NCBI GenBank assembly: GCA_937907395.1
Contig: CALCII010000013.1
Span: 372,001 to 436,000 of the forward strand
Length of the DNA stretch: 64,000 nt
From: an uncultured Chitinophagaceae bacterium
GTDB taxonomy: Bacteria > Bacteroidota > Bacteroidia > Chitinophagales > Chitinophagaceae
Direction of reading: 5' to 3'
The notes beneath the pieces are model-generated. The model did not search any database and had not been told where the DNA came from. It worked only from the letters and a program-made list of their open reading frames with translations. Position 1 is the stretch's first letter. Each line of letters starts with the position of its first letter. This document shows positions 17,511-26,639 of the stretch, piece by piece. A program made the position numbers and the translations under genes.

Positions 17511-17930
17511 ATGATTAAGTTACAAGTAATTGGCAACCTTGGAAAAGACTGTGCAGTAAACACTGTTAACGGAAAAAATGTAATGAACTTCACTGTGGCA
17601 CATACAGAGCGGTATAAAGACAGTGCCGGTAATCAGAAGGATAAAACCATTTGGGTGGATTGTGCATATTGGAGCGACAGAACAGGTATTGCACCTTATC
17701 TCAAAAAAGGTACACAGGTATATGTGGAAGGCACTCCTGAAGTGCGTACATACCAGACACAGGATGGTAAAACAGGCGCTTCTCTTTCACTTCGTGTTTT
17801 AAATATTCAATTGCTGGGAAGCCGTACTGCCGAAGGTGGTGGTGCTCCTTCTCAGGGGTACAGTGTGCCTCCGGCAGCTTCCGGACCATCATCTGTGCCT
17901 ACAGATATTGTTGATGATTTACCGTTTTAA
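17511..17930 (+). CDS. ssb: Single-stranded DNA-binding protein
   Basis: OB-fold protein of 139 residues (MIKLQVIGNLGKDCAVNTV through LSLRVLNIQLLG) with a flexible Gly/Ser/Pro-rich tail ending in the acidic tip DIVDDLPF that recruits replication and repair partners. Standard length for a chromosomal Bacteroidota SSB. It has its own terminator directly downstream and is convergent with radC. Confidence 0.95.
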   Translation: MIKLQVIGNLGKDCAVNTVNGKNVMNFTVAHTERYKDSAGNQKDKTIWVDCAYWSDRTGIAPYLKKGTQVYVEGTPEVRTYQTQDGKTGASLSLRVLNIQLLGSRTAEGGGAPSQGYSVPPAASGPSSVPTDIVDDLPF

Positions 17931-17950
17931 TCGTCGCCTTAAAATACTTT

Positions 17951-17977
17951 ACCCCGGTTTGGCCGGGGTTTTTTATT
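17951..17977 (+). terminator. Intrinsic terminator of ssb
   Basis: ACCCCGG / CCGGGGT stem with 5-base loop followed by TTTTTATTT. Confidence 0.88.
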
Positions 17978-17980
17978 TCA

Positions 17981-18670
17981 TCAAATGATGCCTTCGTCCG
18001 CAAAGCTATAATACCCTTCATCGCTCACAATAATGTGATCGAGTAATTGAATATCCAGCAACAAGGCAGCTTCTTTTATTTTTTGCGTCAGTTGTTCATC
18101 GACCCGGCTGGGTTTTAAGTTTCCAGACGGATGATTGTGACATAATACAAGGCTCACAGCATTGTGTTGTAAAGCCAGTTTCAAAATAATTCTTGGATCG
18201 GCTACAGTACCGGTGATGCCACCTTCGCTGATGATCTCAATGTGATTGATGCGGTTGGCTCTGTTAAGAAATGCAACAGCAAATAGCTCTTTCGTTTTGT
18301 CTTTTAATTTCGCTTGCAGATAATGAGCAATGTCGCTGCTGTTTCGCACAATGTCCTTCTGAACTTCTGTGGCCTGGCGCCTTCTTCCCAATTCCATAGC
18401 AGCAGCAATAGTAATGGCTCTTGCTGCACCAATTCCTTTGATGGTCATGAGATCTTTTGTACCGAGTTTGCCCAACGTATGTACATTGTTGCCGGCCATT
18501 GTGAGTATGTCCCTTGCCAATTCCAGTGCCGATTGTTGGCGTGTGCCCGAGCCAAGCAATATTGCAACGAGTTCGGCGTTACTAAGAGCGTCGGGGCCAT
18601 GTGAAAACAGCTTTTCCCTTGGGCGGTCGTCCGGGGCCCAGTTTTTGATGCTTTTACGGTTAGCTTGCAT
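17981..18670 (-). CDS. radC: RadC family protein (JAB/MPN domain)
   Basis: A 229-residue protein with an N-terminal UPF0758 helix-hairpin-helix region (LSNAELVAILLGSGT, then LGTKDLMTIKGIGAARAITI) and a C-terminal JAMM metallo-domain with HNHPSGNLKPSRVD. Historically named a DNA repair protein; its biochemical role is unsettled. Convergent with ssb, whose terminator stops 3 bases before the radC stop codon. Confidence 0.93.
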   Translation of the reverse strand: MQANRKSIKNWAPDDRPREKLFSHGPDALSNAELVAILLGSGTRQQSALELARDILTMAGNNVHTLGKLGTKDLMTIKGIGAARAITIAAAMELGRRRQATEVQKDIVRNSSDIAHYLQAKLKDKTKELFAVAFLNRANRINHIEIISEGGITGTVADPRIILKLALQHNAVSLVLCHNHPSGNLKPSRVDEQLTQKIKEAALLLDIQLLDHIIVSDEGYYSFADEGII

Positions 18671-18724
18671 ATTTCAAAATAAAGTCATATTTTCAATATT
18701 CCAATATCTAAAACCAAACGTCCT

Positions 18725-18937
18725 ATGACCTCCTTACTTCAATCAAAAGGAAGATTGATTAAATCTTCTGCTTTTGCAGTCGTCGTCATCTCCAATCTTA
18801 TTTTCTCACTTATTTTTTTAGTGATGCTATTGCATCAGGGAATTCAGAATTCTGATCGGGCAACTGTGAAATCGGATCAATCTGTTCCATCAAACAAGGC
18901 TGGAAATTTCTTTGTAACTCTTGCCACTATTGAATAA
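18725..18937 (+). CDS. Possible small single-pass membrane protein
   Basis: A 70-codon reading frame starting with ATG in the 374-base gap between radC and prs. The product has one strong hydrophobic segment, about residues 15-41 (SSAFAVVVISNLIFSLIFLV and after), and a polar C-terminal tail. I recognise no family, and no clear promoter is seen. It could be real or chance; the long clean transmembrane stretch argues mildly for coding. Otherwise the gap would hold only the prs leader. Confidence 0.35.
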   Translation: MTSLLQSKGRLIKSSAFAVVVISNLIFSLIFLVMLLHQGIQNSDRATVKSDQSVPSNKAGNFFVTLATIE

Positions 18938-19044
18938 GTCTGTAATCAGAGAAAATCTTGTTGAAAAGCAGTGGATTGTTTTCGGATTAGTTGCGATTTA
19001 GGAAGTATCTTCGCCGCAATTTCCAACTTTCCAAACTGCTACAC

Positions 19045-19998
19045 ATGATGAATCGTTCTCCTAAGATTTTTTCCGGGACAGGTTCAAAGTACCTTGCCGA
19101 AAAAATTGCTCAGAAATTTGGTGCACCGCTTGGCAAAAGTGTCACTCAACGTTTTAGCGACGGCGAGTTTCAACCCGTTTTTCAGGAAAGTATACGGGGC
19201 GATATGGTGTTCCTCATTCAAAGTACGTTTTCACCTACTGATAACCTCATGGAGCTGCTACTCATGATTGATGCAGCAAAAAGAGCATCGGCAAATAAAG
19301 TGGTGGCTGTAATTCCTTACTATGGTTTTGCACGCCAGGACCGGAAAGATAAACCACGGGTGGCAATTGGTTCTAAGCTGGTAGCCAATATGTTAGAAGC
19401 GGCCGGGGCCGACAGGATTATTACCATGGACCTTCATGCACCCCAGATTCAGGGCTATTTTGACATACCCGTGGACCACCTGGAATCTTCCTCAATTTTT
19501 ATTCCTTACATTGACAGTCTGAAGCTGGAAAACCTTACCTTTGCGGCCCCCGATGTGGGAAGTGCCAACCGTATTCGTGAAATTGCCAGCTATTTTGAAG
19601 TGGAAATGGTGATTTGCGATAAGCACAGAAAAAGAGCCAATGAGATTGCAAGCATGGTGGTGATTGGAGATGTGGCAGACAGGGACGTGGTTCTTATTGA
19701 TGATATCTGTGATACAGGTGGAACACTGGCCAAATCGGCAGCTCTTTTAAAAGAAAAAGGCGCAAGAAGTGTGAGAGCTTTGATAACGCACCCGGTTTTA
19801 AGCGGGAAAGCATACGAGAACATTGAAAACAGTGTGTTGGAAGAATTAGTGGTTTGTGATACTATTCCACTGAAACAGGAAAGTCCGAAAATCAAAGTGC
19901 TGAGTGTGGCCGATCTTTTTGCAGTAGCCATCCGGAATGCTTACGAGAATAAGAGTATCACCAGTCTCTTCATTCATTCGCAGCGGCGGGATAAATAA
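19045..19998 (+). CDS. prs: Ribose-phosphate pyrophosphokinase
   Basis: Makes PRPP from ribose 5-phosphate and ATP for nucleotide, histidine and tryptophan synthesis. About 317 residues from ATG at 19045 or 19048; both precede NRSPKIFSGTGSKYLAEKIA. Motifs: RQDRKDKPR (ATP/flexible loop), DLHAPQIQGYFDIPVDHL, and the PRPP-binding DVVLIDDICDTGGTL. An 18-codon TTG-initiated extension is rejected since it matches no family start. A TATCTTCG element at 19006 may be its -7 box. rplY follows after 32 bases, as often seen for prs-rplY-pth. Confidence 0.95.
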   Translation: MMNRSPKIFSGTGSKYLAEKIAQKFGAPLGKSVTQRFSDGEFQPVFQESIRGDMVFLIQSTFSPTDNLMELLLMIDAAKRASANKVVAVIPYYGFARQDRKDKPRVAIGSKLVANMLEAAGADRIITMDLHAPQIQGYFDIPVDHLESSSIFIPYIDSLKLENLTFAAPDVGSANRIREIASYFEVEMVICDKHRKRANEIASMVVIGDVADRDVVLIDDICDTGGTLAKSAALLKEKGARSVRALITHPVLSGKAYENIENSVLEELVVCDTIPLKQESPKIKVLSVADLFAVAIRNAYENKSITSLFIHSQRRDK

Positions 19999-20030
19999 GT
20001 GAATTTTAAACAACAATAAAACAACAAAAA

Positions 20031-20612
20031 ATGAAGACAGTTACAATCGAGGGTCACTTGAGGACCGAAAACGGGAAAAAAGCCACCCGTCAACTTCGCT
20101 CTCAGGAAATGGTGCCTGGTGTAATTTATGGCGGCTCTGAAGAAGTAAATTTCTATGCTCCTGCCAAAGCGTTTAAATCGCTTGTTTACACTCCCGATTT
20201 CCAATTGGCAGAAGTTAAAGTGAATGGCAAAGTTTACAAATGCATTTTGAAAGATCTGCAATTTGATAAAGTATCAGATGCACTGGCACACGTGGATTTG
20301 CTGGAACTGGTAGAAGATAAAAAAGTGATCGCTACTATTCCTTTGAAATTCGTTGGCGCATCTATCGGAGTTAAAAACGGCGGTAAGCTCATCACTAAAA
20401 TCAAATCTCTGAAAGTGAAGACTTATCCTAAATACCTGAAAGAATCGATCGAAGTGGATCTCACTCCTTTGGATCTGAACGGTAACATACGTGTGGAAGA
20501 TGTGAAAGCTGATAATTACGAAGTGATGAACTCACCCCGTATCCCAGTAGCATCTGTGGTATTAACACGCCAGTTGAAACAGGAAGAAGCGAAAGCTGAG
20601 GATAAGAAATAA
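20031..20612 (+). CDS. rplY: 50S ribosomal protein L25/general stress protein Ctc
   Basis: Binds 5S rRNA. The 193-residue form has both the N-terminal L25 domain (about 1-90, TVTIEGHLRTENGKKATRQL, VPGVIYGG) and the C-terminal TL5/Ctc beta domain, then a lysine-rich acidic tail (EEAKAEDKK). Located between prs and pth as in many bacteria, with a terminator separating it from pth. Confidence 0.94.
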   Translation: MKTVTIEGHLRTENGKKATRQLRSQEMVPGVIYGGSEEVNFYAPAKAFKSLVYTPDFQLAEVKVNGKVYKCILKDLQFDKVSDALAHVDLLELVEDKKVIATIPLKFVGASIGVKNGGKLITKIKSLKVKTYPKYLKESIEVDLTPLDLNGNIRVEDVKADNYEVMNSPRIPVASVVLTRQLKQEEAKAEDKK

Positions 20613-20632
20613 TCTTAGTTTTACAATATCAG

Positions 20633-20661
20633 ATCCTCCCCCTGTGGGAGGATTTTTTATT
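20633..20661 (+). terminator. Intrinsic terminator after rplY
   Basis: ATCCTCCC / GGGAGGAT with 5-base loop followed by TTTTTATTTAT. It separates prs-rplY from pth. Confidence 0.85.
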
Positions 20662-20687
20662 TATAAGAGACCTTAGATTTATCAACT

Positions 20688-21263
20688 ATGAAATATCTCA
20701 TTGCTGGATTGGGAAATATTGGTGCAGAATATGAACATACCCGTCATAATATTGGTTTTGATGTGGTGGATGAACTGGTGAAAAAGCATGGAGGTGTTTT
20801 TAAAACCGACAGGCTCGCATCTGTGGCAGAAATCAAAGTCAAGGGTAGGGTGCTCATTTGTATCAAACCTTCCACTTATATGAATTTGAGCGGGAAGGCT
20901 GTTAAATACTGGATGGATAAAGAAAAAGTGGCAGTTGAAAATACACTCGTAATTGTAGACGAGCTGGCTTTGCCATTAAGCAGGTTACGGTTACGACCAT
21001 CCGGTAGCAGTGCCGGCCATAATGGGCTCAAAAGTATTGAAGAAAGCCTGCAATCACAATCCTATCCAAGGCTACGGTTTGGTATTGGTAACGGGTTTCC
21101 CAAAGGCGGACAAGTGGATTTTGTGCTTGGAAAATGGACAGAACAAGAGTTACCTTTATTAAGTAAAAAGATCACGGCTTCTGTGGAAGCCATTGAAAGC
21201 TTTATATTTACGGGAATTGAAAAGGCAATGAATCATGTAAACAAAAGCGAAATAACCCTTTAA
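20688..21263 (+). CDS. pth: Peptidyl-tRNA hydrolase
   Basis: Releases tRNA from prematurely dropped peptidyl-tRNA. 191 residues with LGNIGAEYEHTRHNIGF (catalytic His in TRHN), KPSTYMNLSGKAV and SAGHNGLKSI, all family signatures; the usual NPG after LGN is NIG here, a mild change. Lies 26 bases after the rplY terminator in the same direction. Confidence 0.95.
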   Translation: MKYLIAGLGNIGAEYEHTRHNIGFDVVDELVKKHGGVFKTDRLASVAEIKVKGRVLICIKPSTYMNLSGKAVKYWMDKEKVAVENTLVIVDELALPLSRLRLRPSGSSAGHNGLKSIEESLQSQSYPRLRFGIGNGFPKGGQVDFVLGKWTEQELPLLSKKITASVEAIESFIFTGIEKAMNHVNKSEITL

Positions 21264-21383
21264 ATTTCGTTTGGCAATACTTAACTTCGTTGTTTACGTT
21301 TCCCGATGCGGTTCGCATCCTTTAAGTCCAAGTCCTCCAGAAACCAGGCCTGAAACCTGATTAAAAAGCAAAAACACAACCAA

Positions 21384-21995
21384 ATGAAAATCTTTTGCGT
21401 AGGACGAAACTATGCGGATCATGCCAAAGAACTCGGCAATGATATACCAGATGAACCTGTCATTTTTCTGAAGCCGAAGAGCGCTCTTCTTCAGCCTCAT
21501 ATGCCGTTTTATTATCCTGAGTTCACCAATGAACTGCATTATGAAACGGAACTGGTATTGCGCATTTCCAAAAATGGCAAATACATTCAGGAGAAGCATG
21601 CTTCCAAATATTACAATGCAATCACGGTAGGGATTGATTTTACCGCACGTGATGTGCAGCAGGAGTTAAAGGAAAAAGGTCTCCCCTGGGAAAAAGCCAA
21701 AGCCTGGGATAACTCAGCTGCTGTTGGCAAGTTTATTGATATTAAGCCCGAATTGAATCTGGATGATATCAACTTCAGTCTTTATAAGAATAAGGAATTG
21801 GTGCAGGAAGGGCACAGTGCAGATATGATTTTCCACTTTAACCAGATCATCGAAAATATCTCCCAGTATTTCTCTCTGAATATTGGCGATCTCGTTTTTA
21901 CAGGTACTCCCAAAGGTGTGGGTGAATGTGTGGTGGGTGATGAACTGGAAGCGTTTATTGAAAAGCAAAGCCTGCTGCAGGTAGAAATCAAATAA
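21384..21995 (+). CDS. Fumarylacetoacetate hydrolase family protein
   Basis: Short (203 residues) single-domain FAH-family enzyme, like YcgM/FAHD1-type acylpyruvases or oxaloacetate decarboxylases. Seen: MKIFCVGRNYADHAKELGN, FLKPKSAL, the metal-binding HYETELVLRI, and TGTPKGVGECVVGDEL. It probably cleaves a C-C bond in a small 2-oxo acid; the exact substrate cannot be assigned. It has a terminator downstream and no obvious pathway partners. Confidence 0.87.
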   Translation: MKIFCVGRNYADHAKELGNDIPDEPVIFLKPKSALLQPHMPFYYPEFTNELHYETELVLRISKNGKYIQEKHASKYYNAITVGIDFTARDVQQELKEKGLPWEKAKAWDNSAAVGKFIDIKPELNLDDINFSLYKNKELVQEGHSADMIFHFNQIIENISQYFSLNIGDLVFTGTPKGVGECVVGDELEAFIEKQSLLQVEIK

Positions 21996-22017
21996 TTCAG
22001 CTACTGTAAACTATTTT

Positions 22018-22051
22018 AAGCCACTTGTACAAACAGGTGGCTTTTTTATTG
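22018..22051 (+). terminator. Intrinsic terminator of the FAH-family gene
   Basis: AAGCCACTTGT / ACAGGTGGCTT, 11-bp stem with one G-U pair and 4-base loop, followed by TTTTTATT. Confidence 0.85.
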
Positions 22052-22087
22052 GACTTCACTTAATTTGCGAACAATTGTTTGCCATTC

Positions 22088-24151
22088 ATGAACCAGGAAA
22101 TTTTAAGAACAGCTTTCCGGATCATGTGTCATGCCCGGCACATGAGTTCCTTATACGATACCAAACGGTCTGTTTGCCGGTATGTTCATTCCACCTCAAG
22201 AGGACATGAAGCGATACAGATTGCAGCTGCGTTGCAGTTAGAAAAAAACGATTGGGTGAGCCCTTATTACAGGGACGATAGTTTATTGCTTGGCCTGGGG
22301 TTTGAACCCTATGAACTAATGCTGCAGTTACTGGCAAAAGCAGATGATCCTTTCAGTGGGGGCCGGGAGTATTATTCCCATCCCAGCTACAGAAGCGACG
22401 ATAAGCCTAAAATCATTCATCAGAGCAGTGCTACGGGAATGCAGGCCATTCCTTCTGCCGGTATTGCACAAGGGATACAATATTTAGATAAAATCAAATC
22501 GCCTTTACTGCAAAAAAATGAGAACGGGCAACTGCCGGTTGTACTATGTTCCATGGGCGATGCAAGCATGACAGAGGGGGAAGTGAGCGAATCAATTCAA
22601 TTTGCAATTCTTAAACAGTTGCCCATTATTTACCTTGTACAGGATAATAATTGGGGCATTAGTGTATCTGCAAAAGAAGCAAGGGCAATGGATGCTTATG
22701 AATATGCAGGTGGTTTTCCCGGTATCAGAAGGATCAGGTGCGATGGAAGTGATTTTGAAGATTCATTTGCTACCATGCAACATGCTGTGGAATATGTACG
22801 CAAACACAGATGCCCGTATATCGTTGTAGCCGAAGTCCCCTTGCTGGGCCATCATACCAGTGGTGTGCGACAGGAATTCTATCGTTCCAAAGAAGACCTG
22901 GAGCGGCATATGGCAGAGGACCCATTGCCCAAGCTGAAGCAATTGTGTATCGCCAATGGAATTGGAGAAAATGAACTGGATCAAATTTATCAGGAAGCCC
23001 AACAATATATCAATGATCAGTTTGAAATGGCGGTCAATGCCGGGGATCCTGATCCTTCAACGGTTGAAAAACATGTGTTTGCTCCGCCGGCCATAACACG
23101 GGAAACAGGCGAACGTTCTCCGGCAGGTGCTGAGAAGATATTGATGGTGGATGCAGGTATGGTGGCCATTCGTGAAATTATGGAATCGAACCCGGAAGCT
23201 GTTTTATACGGACAGGATGTGGGTTACCGGCTTGGTGGTGTGTTCCGGGAAGCTGCTACTCTGGCCGATCAGTTTGGTTCACATCGTGTGTTTAATACAG
23301 CTATACAGGAAGCCTATATCATTGGTTCCACTGTTGGTATGAGCGCTGTTGGTGTAAAACCAATTGTTGAAATACAGTTTGCTGATTATATCTATCCGGG
23401 ATTCAATCAGCTTGTGACCGAAATTTCAAAGAGCTGTTACCTGAGTAATGGAAAGTTTCCTGTTCAATCATTGATACGTGTGCCTATTGGTGCCTATGGT
23501 GGTGGAGGTCCTTACCACAGCGGAAGTGTGGAGTCTACATTGTTAACCATCAAAGGAATTAAAGTTGTATATCCATCCAATGCTGCTGATATGAAGGGAT
23601 TGATGAAAGCTGCTTTTTATGACTCTAACCCGGTAGTGATGCTGGAGCATAAGGGATTGTATTGGAGCAAGGTTCCGGGAACAGAAGATGCAAGGACTGT
23701 GGAACCATCCAGCGACTATTCTATACCGTTAGGAAAAGGAAATATTGTGTTACAGGCCGATGAAGATTGGGTGGAAGAAGGAGAGACCTGTTGTGTCATT
23801 ACTTATGGTATGGGAGTATATTGGGCAAAGGCAGCAGCGAAACATTATATAGGTCAGGTGGAAGTTATTGACCTGCGTACCTTATTCCCATTGGATGAAG
23901 AGCTGATTTTTGAAACGGTAAAAAAACATGGTAGATGTCTTGTACTCACAGAGGAGCAACAGTTGAATTCATTTGCAGAAGCGTTGGCACATCGCATTCA
24001 CTACAATTGCTTTCAATGGCTGGATATGCCGGTTGAGGTAATGGGAGCTTTGCCATTGCCTGCCGTACCAATGAATATTGCTCTGGAAGCTGCGATGTTG
24101 CCCAATGCAGAGAAAGTGAAACAACGGATCGGACAATTGCTCAACAGTTAG
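22088..24151 (+). CDS. 2-oxoacid dehydrogenase E1, fused alpha and beta subunits
   Basis: A 687-residue fusion of the two E1 subunits of a branched-chain or pyruvate-type dehydrogenase. The alpha part (1 to about 345) carries YYRDDSLLLGLG and the thiamine diphosphate loop GDASMTEGE ending QDNNWGIS. The beta part starts near residue 355 with EKILMVDAGM and has YGQDVGYRLGGVFREA, FADYIYPGFNQL and PIGAYGGGGPYHS. Substrate likely 2-oxoisovalerate or related acids, given the family and the leucine operon next door (inference). The start is ATG at 22088; an upstream TTG is disfavoured. It ends 4 bases before the convergent LysR gene. A second, longer fusion of this kind lies at 34363. Confidence 0.9.
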   Translation: MNQEILRTAFRIMCHARHMSSLYDTKRSVCRYVHSTSRGHEAIQIAAALQLEKNDWVSPYYRDDSLLLGLGFEPYELMLQLLAKADDPFSGGREYYSHPSYRSDDKPKIIHQSSATGMQAIPSAGIAQGIQYLDKIKSPLLQKNENGQLPVVLCSMGDASMTEGEVSESIQFAILKQLPIIYLVQDNNWGISVSAKEARAMDAYEYAGGFPGIRRIRCDGSDFEDSFATMQHAVEYVRKHRCPYIVVAEVPLLGHHTSGVRQEFYRSKEDLERHMAEDPLPKLKQLCIANGIGENELDQIYQEAQQYINDQFEMAVNAGDPDPSTVEKHVFAPPAITRETGERSPAGAEKILMVDAGMVAIREIMESNPEAVLYGQDVGYRLGGVFREAATLADQFGSHRVFNTAIQEAYIIGSTVGMSAVGVKPIVEIQFADYIYPGFNQLVTEISKSCYLSNGKFPVQSLIRVPIGAYGGGGPYHSGSVESTLLTIKGIKVVYPSNAADMKGLMKAAFYDSNPVVMLEHKGLYWSKVPGTEDARTVEPSSDYSIPLGKGNIVLQADEDWVEEGETCCVITYGMGVYWAKAAAKHYIGQVEVIDLRTLFPLDEELIFETVKKHGRCLVLTEEQQLNSFAEALAHRIHYNCFQWLDMPVEVMGALPLPAVPMNIALEAAMLPNAEKVKQRIGQLLNS

Positions 24152-24155
24152 CTGC

Positions 24156-25031
24156 TTATTTCATTTGTTTTTTAATCATATCTGTAAAAACAAGCGCTGC
24201 TTTTTTACGGTAACTGTCTTTGGGCCAAGTAATAGACGCTTGGCTGATGATGTTTAATCCTTTGATGGGAATTGTTTTTAATGATTGTTTTCCTTTTACA
24301 GCAGCAACGGTCATGATGGTACACCATTTCCCTGTTTCAACTAATTGCAATAAGGTGTTGATGTCGTTCAATTCCATTTTTACATTAGGAAGAATATTAT
24401 TTTTTGCCAGCGCTTCATTCAGAAAATGACGGGTGTGAAATCCTTTTGCCGGAAGCACCAATGGAATCTCTTTCAGGTCTTTTATTGAAATTGATTTTTT
24501 TGATGCAATCAAATTGGAAGGATGTGCCACCAACGTTAACTGTGAATCATACAACTGTTGCGAAATAAACATTTCGTTATCCTGTAGTTCAAGAAAGGAA
24601 AGTAAAAAATCTACCTTGATCGACTTCAGTTTGTCCAGCAAATCTTCTGAAGTGCCAAACTCAACAAAGATTTTGATATCGGGATATTGCGCCGAAAATT
24701 GTATCAATACTGGTGTAAGTAATGCCGATAATCCATAAGTAACTCCAATTCGCAATTCTCCCTTCTTAAGTCCTTTCAGGTCATTAATCACAAATCGACC
24801 GCTTTCTGCATCTGCCAATGTTTGCCGGGCATAGGGTAGAAATTGTTCGCCGGCTTCTGTAAGCCTCACTCTTTTGCCAATACGGTCAAACAAAGGAATC
24901 CCCAATTCATCTTCTAACTGCTTGATTTGCTGAGATAAAGTACTCTGGCTGATGTACAAGGTATGAGCTGCTTCGGTGAAGTTCAGCTGTTCAGCCGTTC
25001 GGGTAAAGTAACGAAGTTGACGTAGCTCCAT
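24156..25031 (-). CDS. LysR family transcriptional regulator, probable regulator of the leu operon
   Basis: A 291-residue LTTR. The N-terminal winged helix-turn-helix is canonical (MELRQLRYFTRTAEQLNFTE, then ISQSTLSQQIKQLEDELGIP and LFDRIGKRVRLTEAG), followed by a coiled linker helix and an effector-binding domain with two alpha/beta lobes (ELRIGVTYGLSALLTP onwards). It is divergent from leuC, with an ATTGAT-N11-ATCAAT operator directly before its own start codon. Hence it probably activates leuCDAB and represses itself, with a leucine-pathway intermediate as likely effector. Target and effector are inferred from position only. Confidence 0.92.
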   Translation of the reverse strand: MELRQLRYFTRTAEQLNFTEAAHTLYISQSTLSQQIKQLEDELGIPLFDRIGKRVRLTEAGEQFLPYARQTLADAESGRFVINDLKGLKKGELRIGVTYGLSALLTPVLIQFSAQYPDIKIFVEFGTSEDLLDKLKSIKVDFLLSFLELQDNEMFISQQLYDSQLTLVAHPSNLIASKKSISIKDLKEIPLVLPAKGFHTRHFLNEALAKNNILPNVKMELNDINTLLQLVETGKWCTIMTVAAVKGKQSLKTIPIKGLNIISQASITWPKDSYRKKAALVFTDMIKKQMK

Positions 25032-25054
25032 ATTGATCGATCGGTTTTATCAAT
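25032..25054. promoter_or_regulatory. LysR-type T-N11-A operator
   Basis: Perfect inverted repeat ATTGAT-N11-ATCAAT, which contains the LTTR T-N11-A core. It abuts the LysR start codon at 25031 and its centre is about 69 bases upstream of the leuC transcription start predicted from the box at 25099, the usual place of an LTTR activation site. Confidence 0.75.
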
Positions 25055-25074
25055 GGAAATGATAGAAAAATACG

Positions 25075-25106
25075 TTTTTACAAATTTAGGATTTAAAATA
25101 CATTTG
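25075..25106 (+). promoter_or_regulatory. Promoter of leuCDAB
   Basis: TACATTTG at 25099-25106 matches TAnnTTTG exactly; a T-run (GTTTTTA) sits 19 bases upstream in place of a perfect TTTG, as expected for a promoter that needs an activator. The leuC ATG is at 25169. Confidence 0.6.
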
Positions 25107-25168
25107 AAGGAGTAATCAGCATTGGTTGTTTCCATTGTTGATGTTTCATCTTTTTAATATCAATTTAT

Positions 25169-26575
25169 ATGAGCAATACAGCAACTACTTTATTTGAAAA
25201 AGTATGGAATGCACATGTGGTGCGCAGCATTCCCGATGGTCCCGATGTTTTTTTTATCGATCGTCATTTCATTCATGAAGTAACCAGTCCGGTCGCTTTC
25301 CTTGGCCTGGAAAACCGTGGTTTGAAAGTAATGTTTCCTGAAAGAACATTTGCAACCGCCGATCACAATACACCAACCATCAATCAGCATTTGCCCGTAC
25401 AGGATCCGCTTTCAGCCAACCAGTTAAAGGCATTGGAAACGAATTCTGCTAAATATGGCATTTCTCATTGGGGATTAGGGAATCCCAAGAATGGTATCGT
25501 GCATGTGGTAGGACCGGAGAATGGTATTACACTTCCGGGTATGACCATTGTTTGTGGCGACTCACATACATCCACACATGGTGCGTTTGGTGCCATTGCA
25601 TTTGGTATTGGTACCAGTGAAGTGGAGATGGTGCTTTCTTCGCAATGTATCATGCAACCACGCCCCAAGAAAATGCGGATTACCATCAATGGTAAATTAG
25701 GAAAAGGTGTAGTGCCAAAAGATGTACCATTATTTATTCTTTCACAAATATCCGCCAGCGGTGCTACCGGTTACTTTATTGAGTTTGCTGGTGAAGTGTT
25801 TGAAAATATGAGTATGGAAGGCCGTATGACGGTATGTAACCTTTCCATTGAAATGGGTGCACGTGGTGGAATGATTGCTCCGGATGAAACAACCTTTAAT
25901 TATTTAAAAGGAAGGGATCTTGCACCAAAGGGAGAAGCGTGGGATAAAGCATTGGCTTATTGGAAAACATTAAAAACTGATGCCGGTGCGAAGTTTGATC
26001 TTGAGTTGAGTTTCTCAGCCGATCAGATTGAACCACAGATCACCTATGGTACTAATCCTGGTCTGGGTACAGGGATTACCCATTCAATTCCTGTTGCATC
26101 AGAAGTAAAAGATGGTGAAGCTTCTTATAAAAAATCACTTGCATATATGGGTTTTTCTGAAAATGAAAAGATCATTGGTAAGCAGGTGGATTATGTATTC
26201 TTAGGAAGTTGTACCAACGGACGTATTGAAGATTTCAGAGCGTTTGCCAGTATCGTAAAAGGAAGAAAGAAGGCCGATAATATTACAGCATGGCTGGTGC
26301 CCGGTTCTCATATTGTAGAACAACAGATTAAAGAAGAAGGAATCCTTGATATCTTAACGGAAGCCGGGTTTCAGCTTCGTCAGCCGGGATGTTCTGCCTG
26401 TCTTGCAATGAATGATGATAAAATTCCTGCAGGCAAATATGCAGTTAGTACCAGTAACAGGAACTTTGAAGGACGCCAGGGTCCAGGTGCAAGAACCTTG
26501 CTGGCTAGCCCGTTAGTGGCAGCTGCAGCAGCGGTAACAGGCGTGGTTACTGATCCAAGAGAACTGATGAATTAA
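25169..26575 (+). CDS. leuC: 3-isopropylmalate dehydratase large subunit
   Basis: Aconitase-family [4Fe-4S] enzyme which, with LeuD, isomerises 2-isopropylmalate to 3-isopropylmalate. 468 residues, standard for LeuC. Cluster ligands: FLGSCTNGRIEDF and QPGCSACLAMN (two cysteines). Other motifs: VCGDSHTSTHGAFGAIAFGI and STSNRNFEGRQG. First gene of the leu operon, downstream of the LysR operator. Confidence 0.97.
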   Translation: MSNTATTLFEKVWNAHVVRSIPDGPDVFFIDRHFIHEVTSPVAFLGLENRGLKVMFPERTFATADHNTPTINQHLPVQDPLSANQLKALETNSAKYGISHWGLGNPKNGIVHVVGPENGITLPGMTIVCGDSHTSTHGAFGAIAFGIGTSEVEMVLSSQCIMQPRPKKMRITINGKLGKGVVPKDVPLFILSQISASGATGYFIEFAGEVFENMSMEGRMTVCNLSIEMGARGGMIAPDETTFNYLKGRDLAPKGEAWDKALAYWKTLKTDAGAKFDLELSFSADQIEPQITYGTNPGLGTGITHSIPVASEVKDGEASYKKSLAYMGFSENEKIIGKQVDYVFLGSCTNGRIEDFRAFASIVKGRKKADNITAWLVPGSHIVEQQIKEEGILDILTEAGFQLRQPGCSACLAMNDDKIPAGKYAVSTSNRNFEGRQGPGARTLLASPLVAAAAAVTGVVTDPRELMN

Positions 26576-26601
26576 TGAGGAGTACGTAAAAATTGATAAG
26601 T

Positions 26602-26634
26602 AAATCTGAAATTAAAAAATCTAAAATCTGAAAT
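26602..26634 (+). repeat. A/T-rich direct repeats in the leuC-leuD gap
   Basis: AAATCTGAAAT occurs at 26602-26612 and again at 26624-26634, with a related AAATCTAAAATC between. The short gap between leuC and leuD contains little else. Confidence 0.6.
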
Positions 26635-26639
26635 AATAT

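Noticed and set aside
25107..25168. T-box or leader peptide attenuator before leuC
   Set aside because: The short leader has no leucine-rich ORF, no T-box sequence and no terminator hairpin; LysR control fits better.
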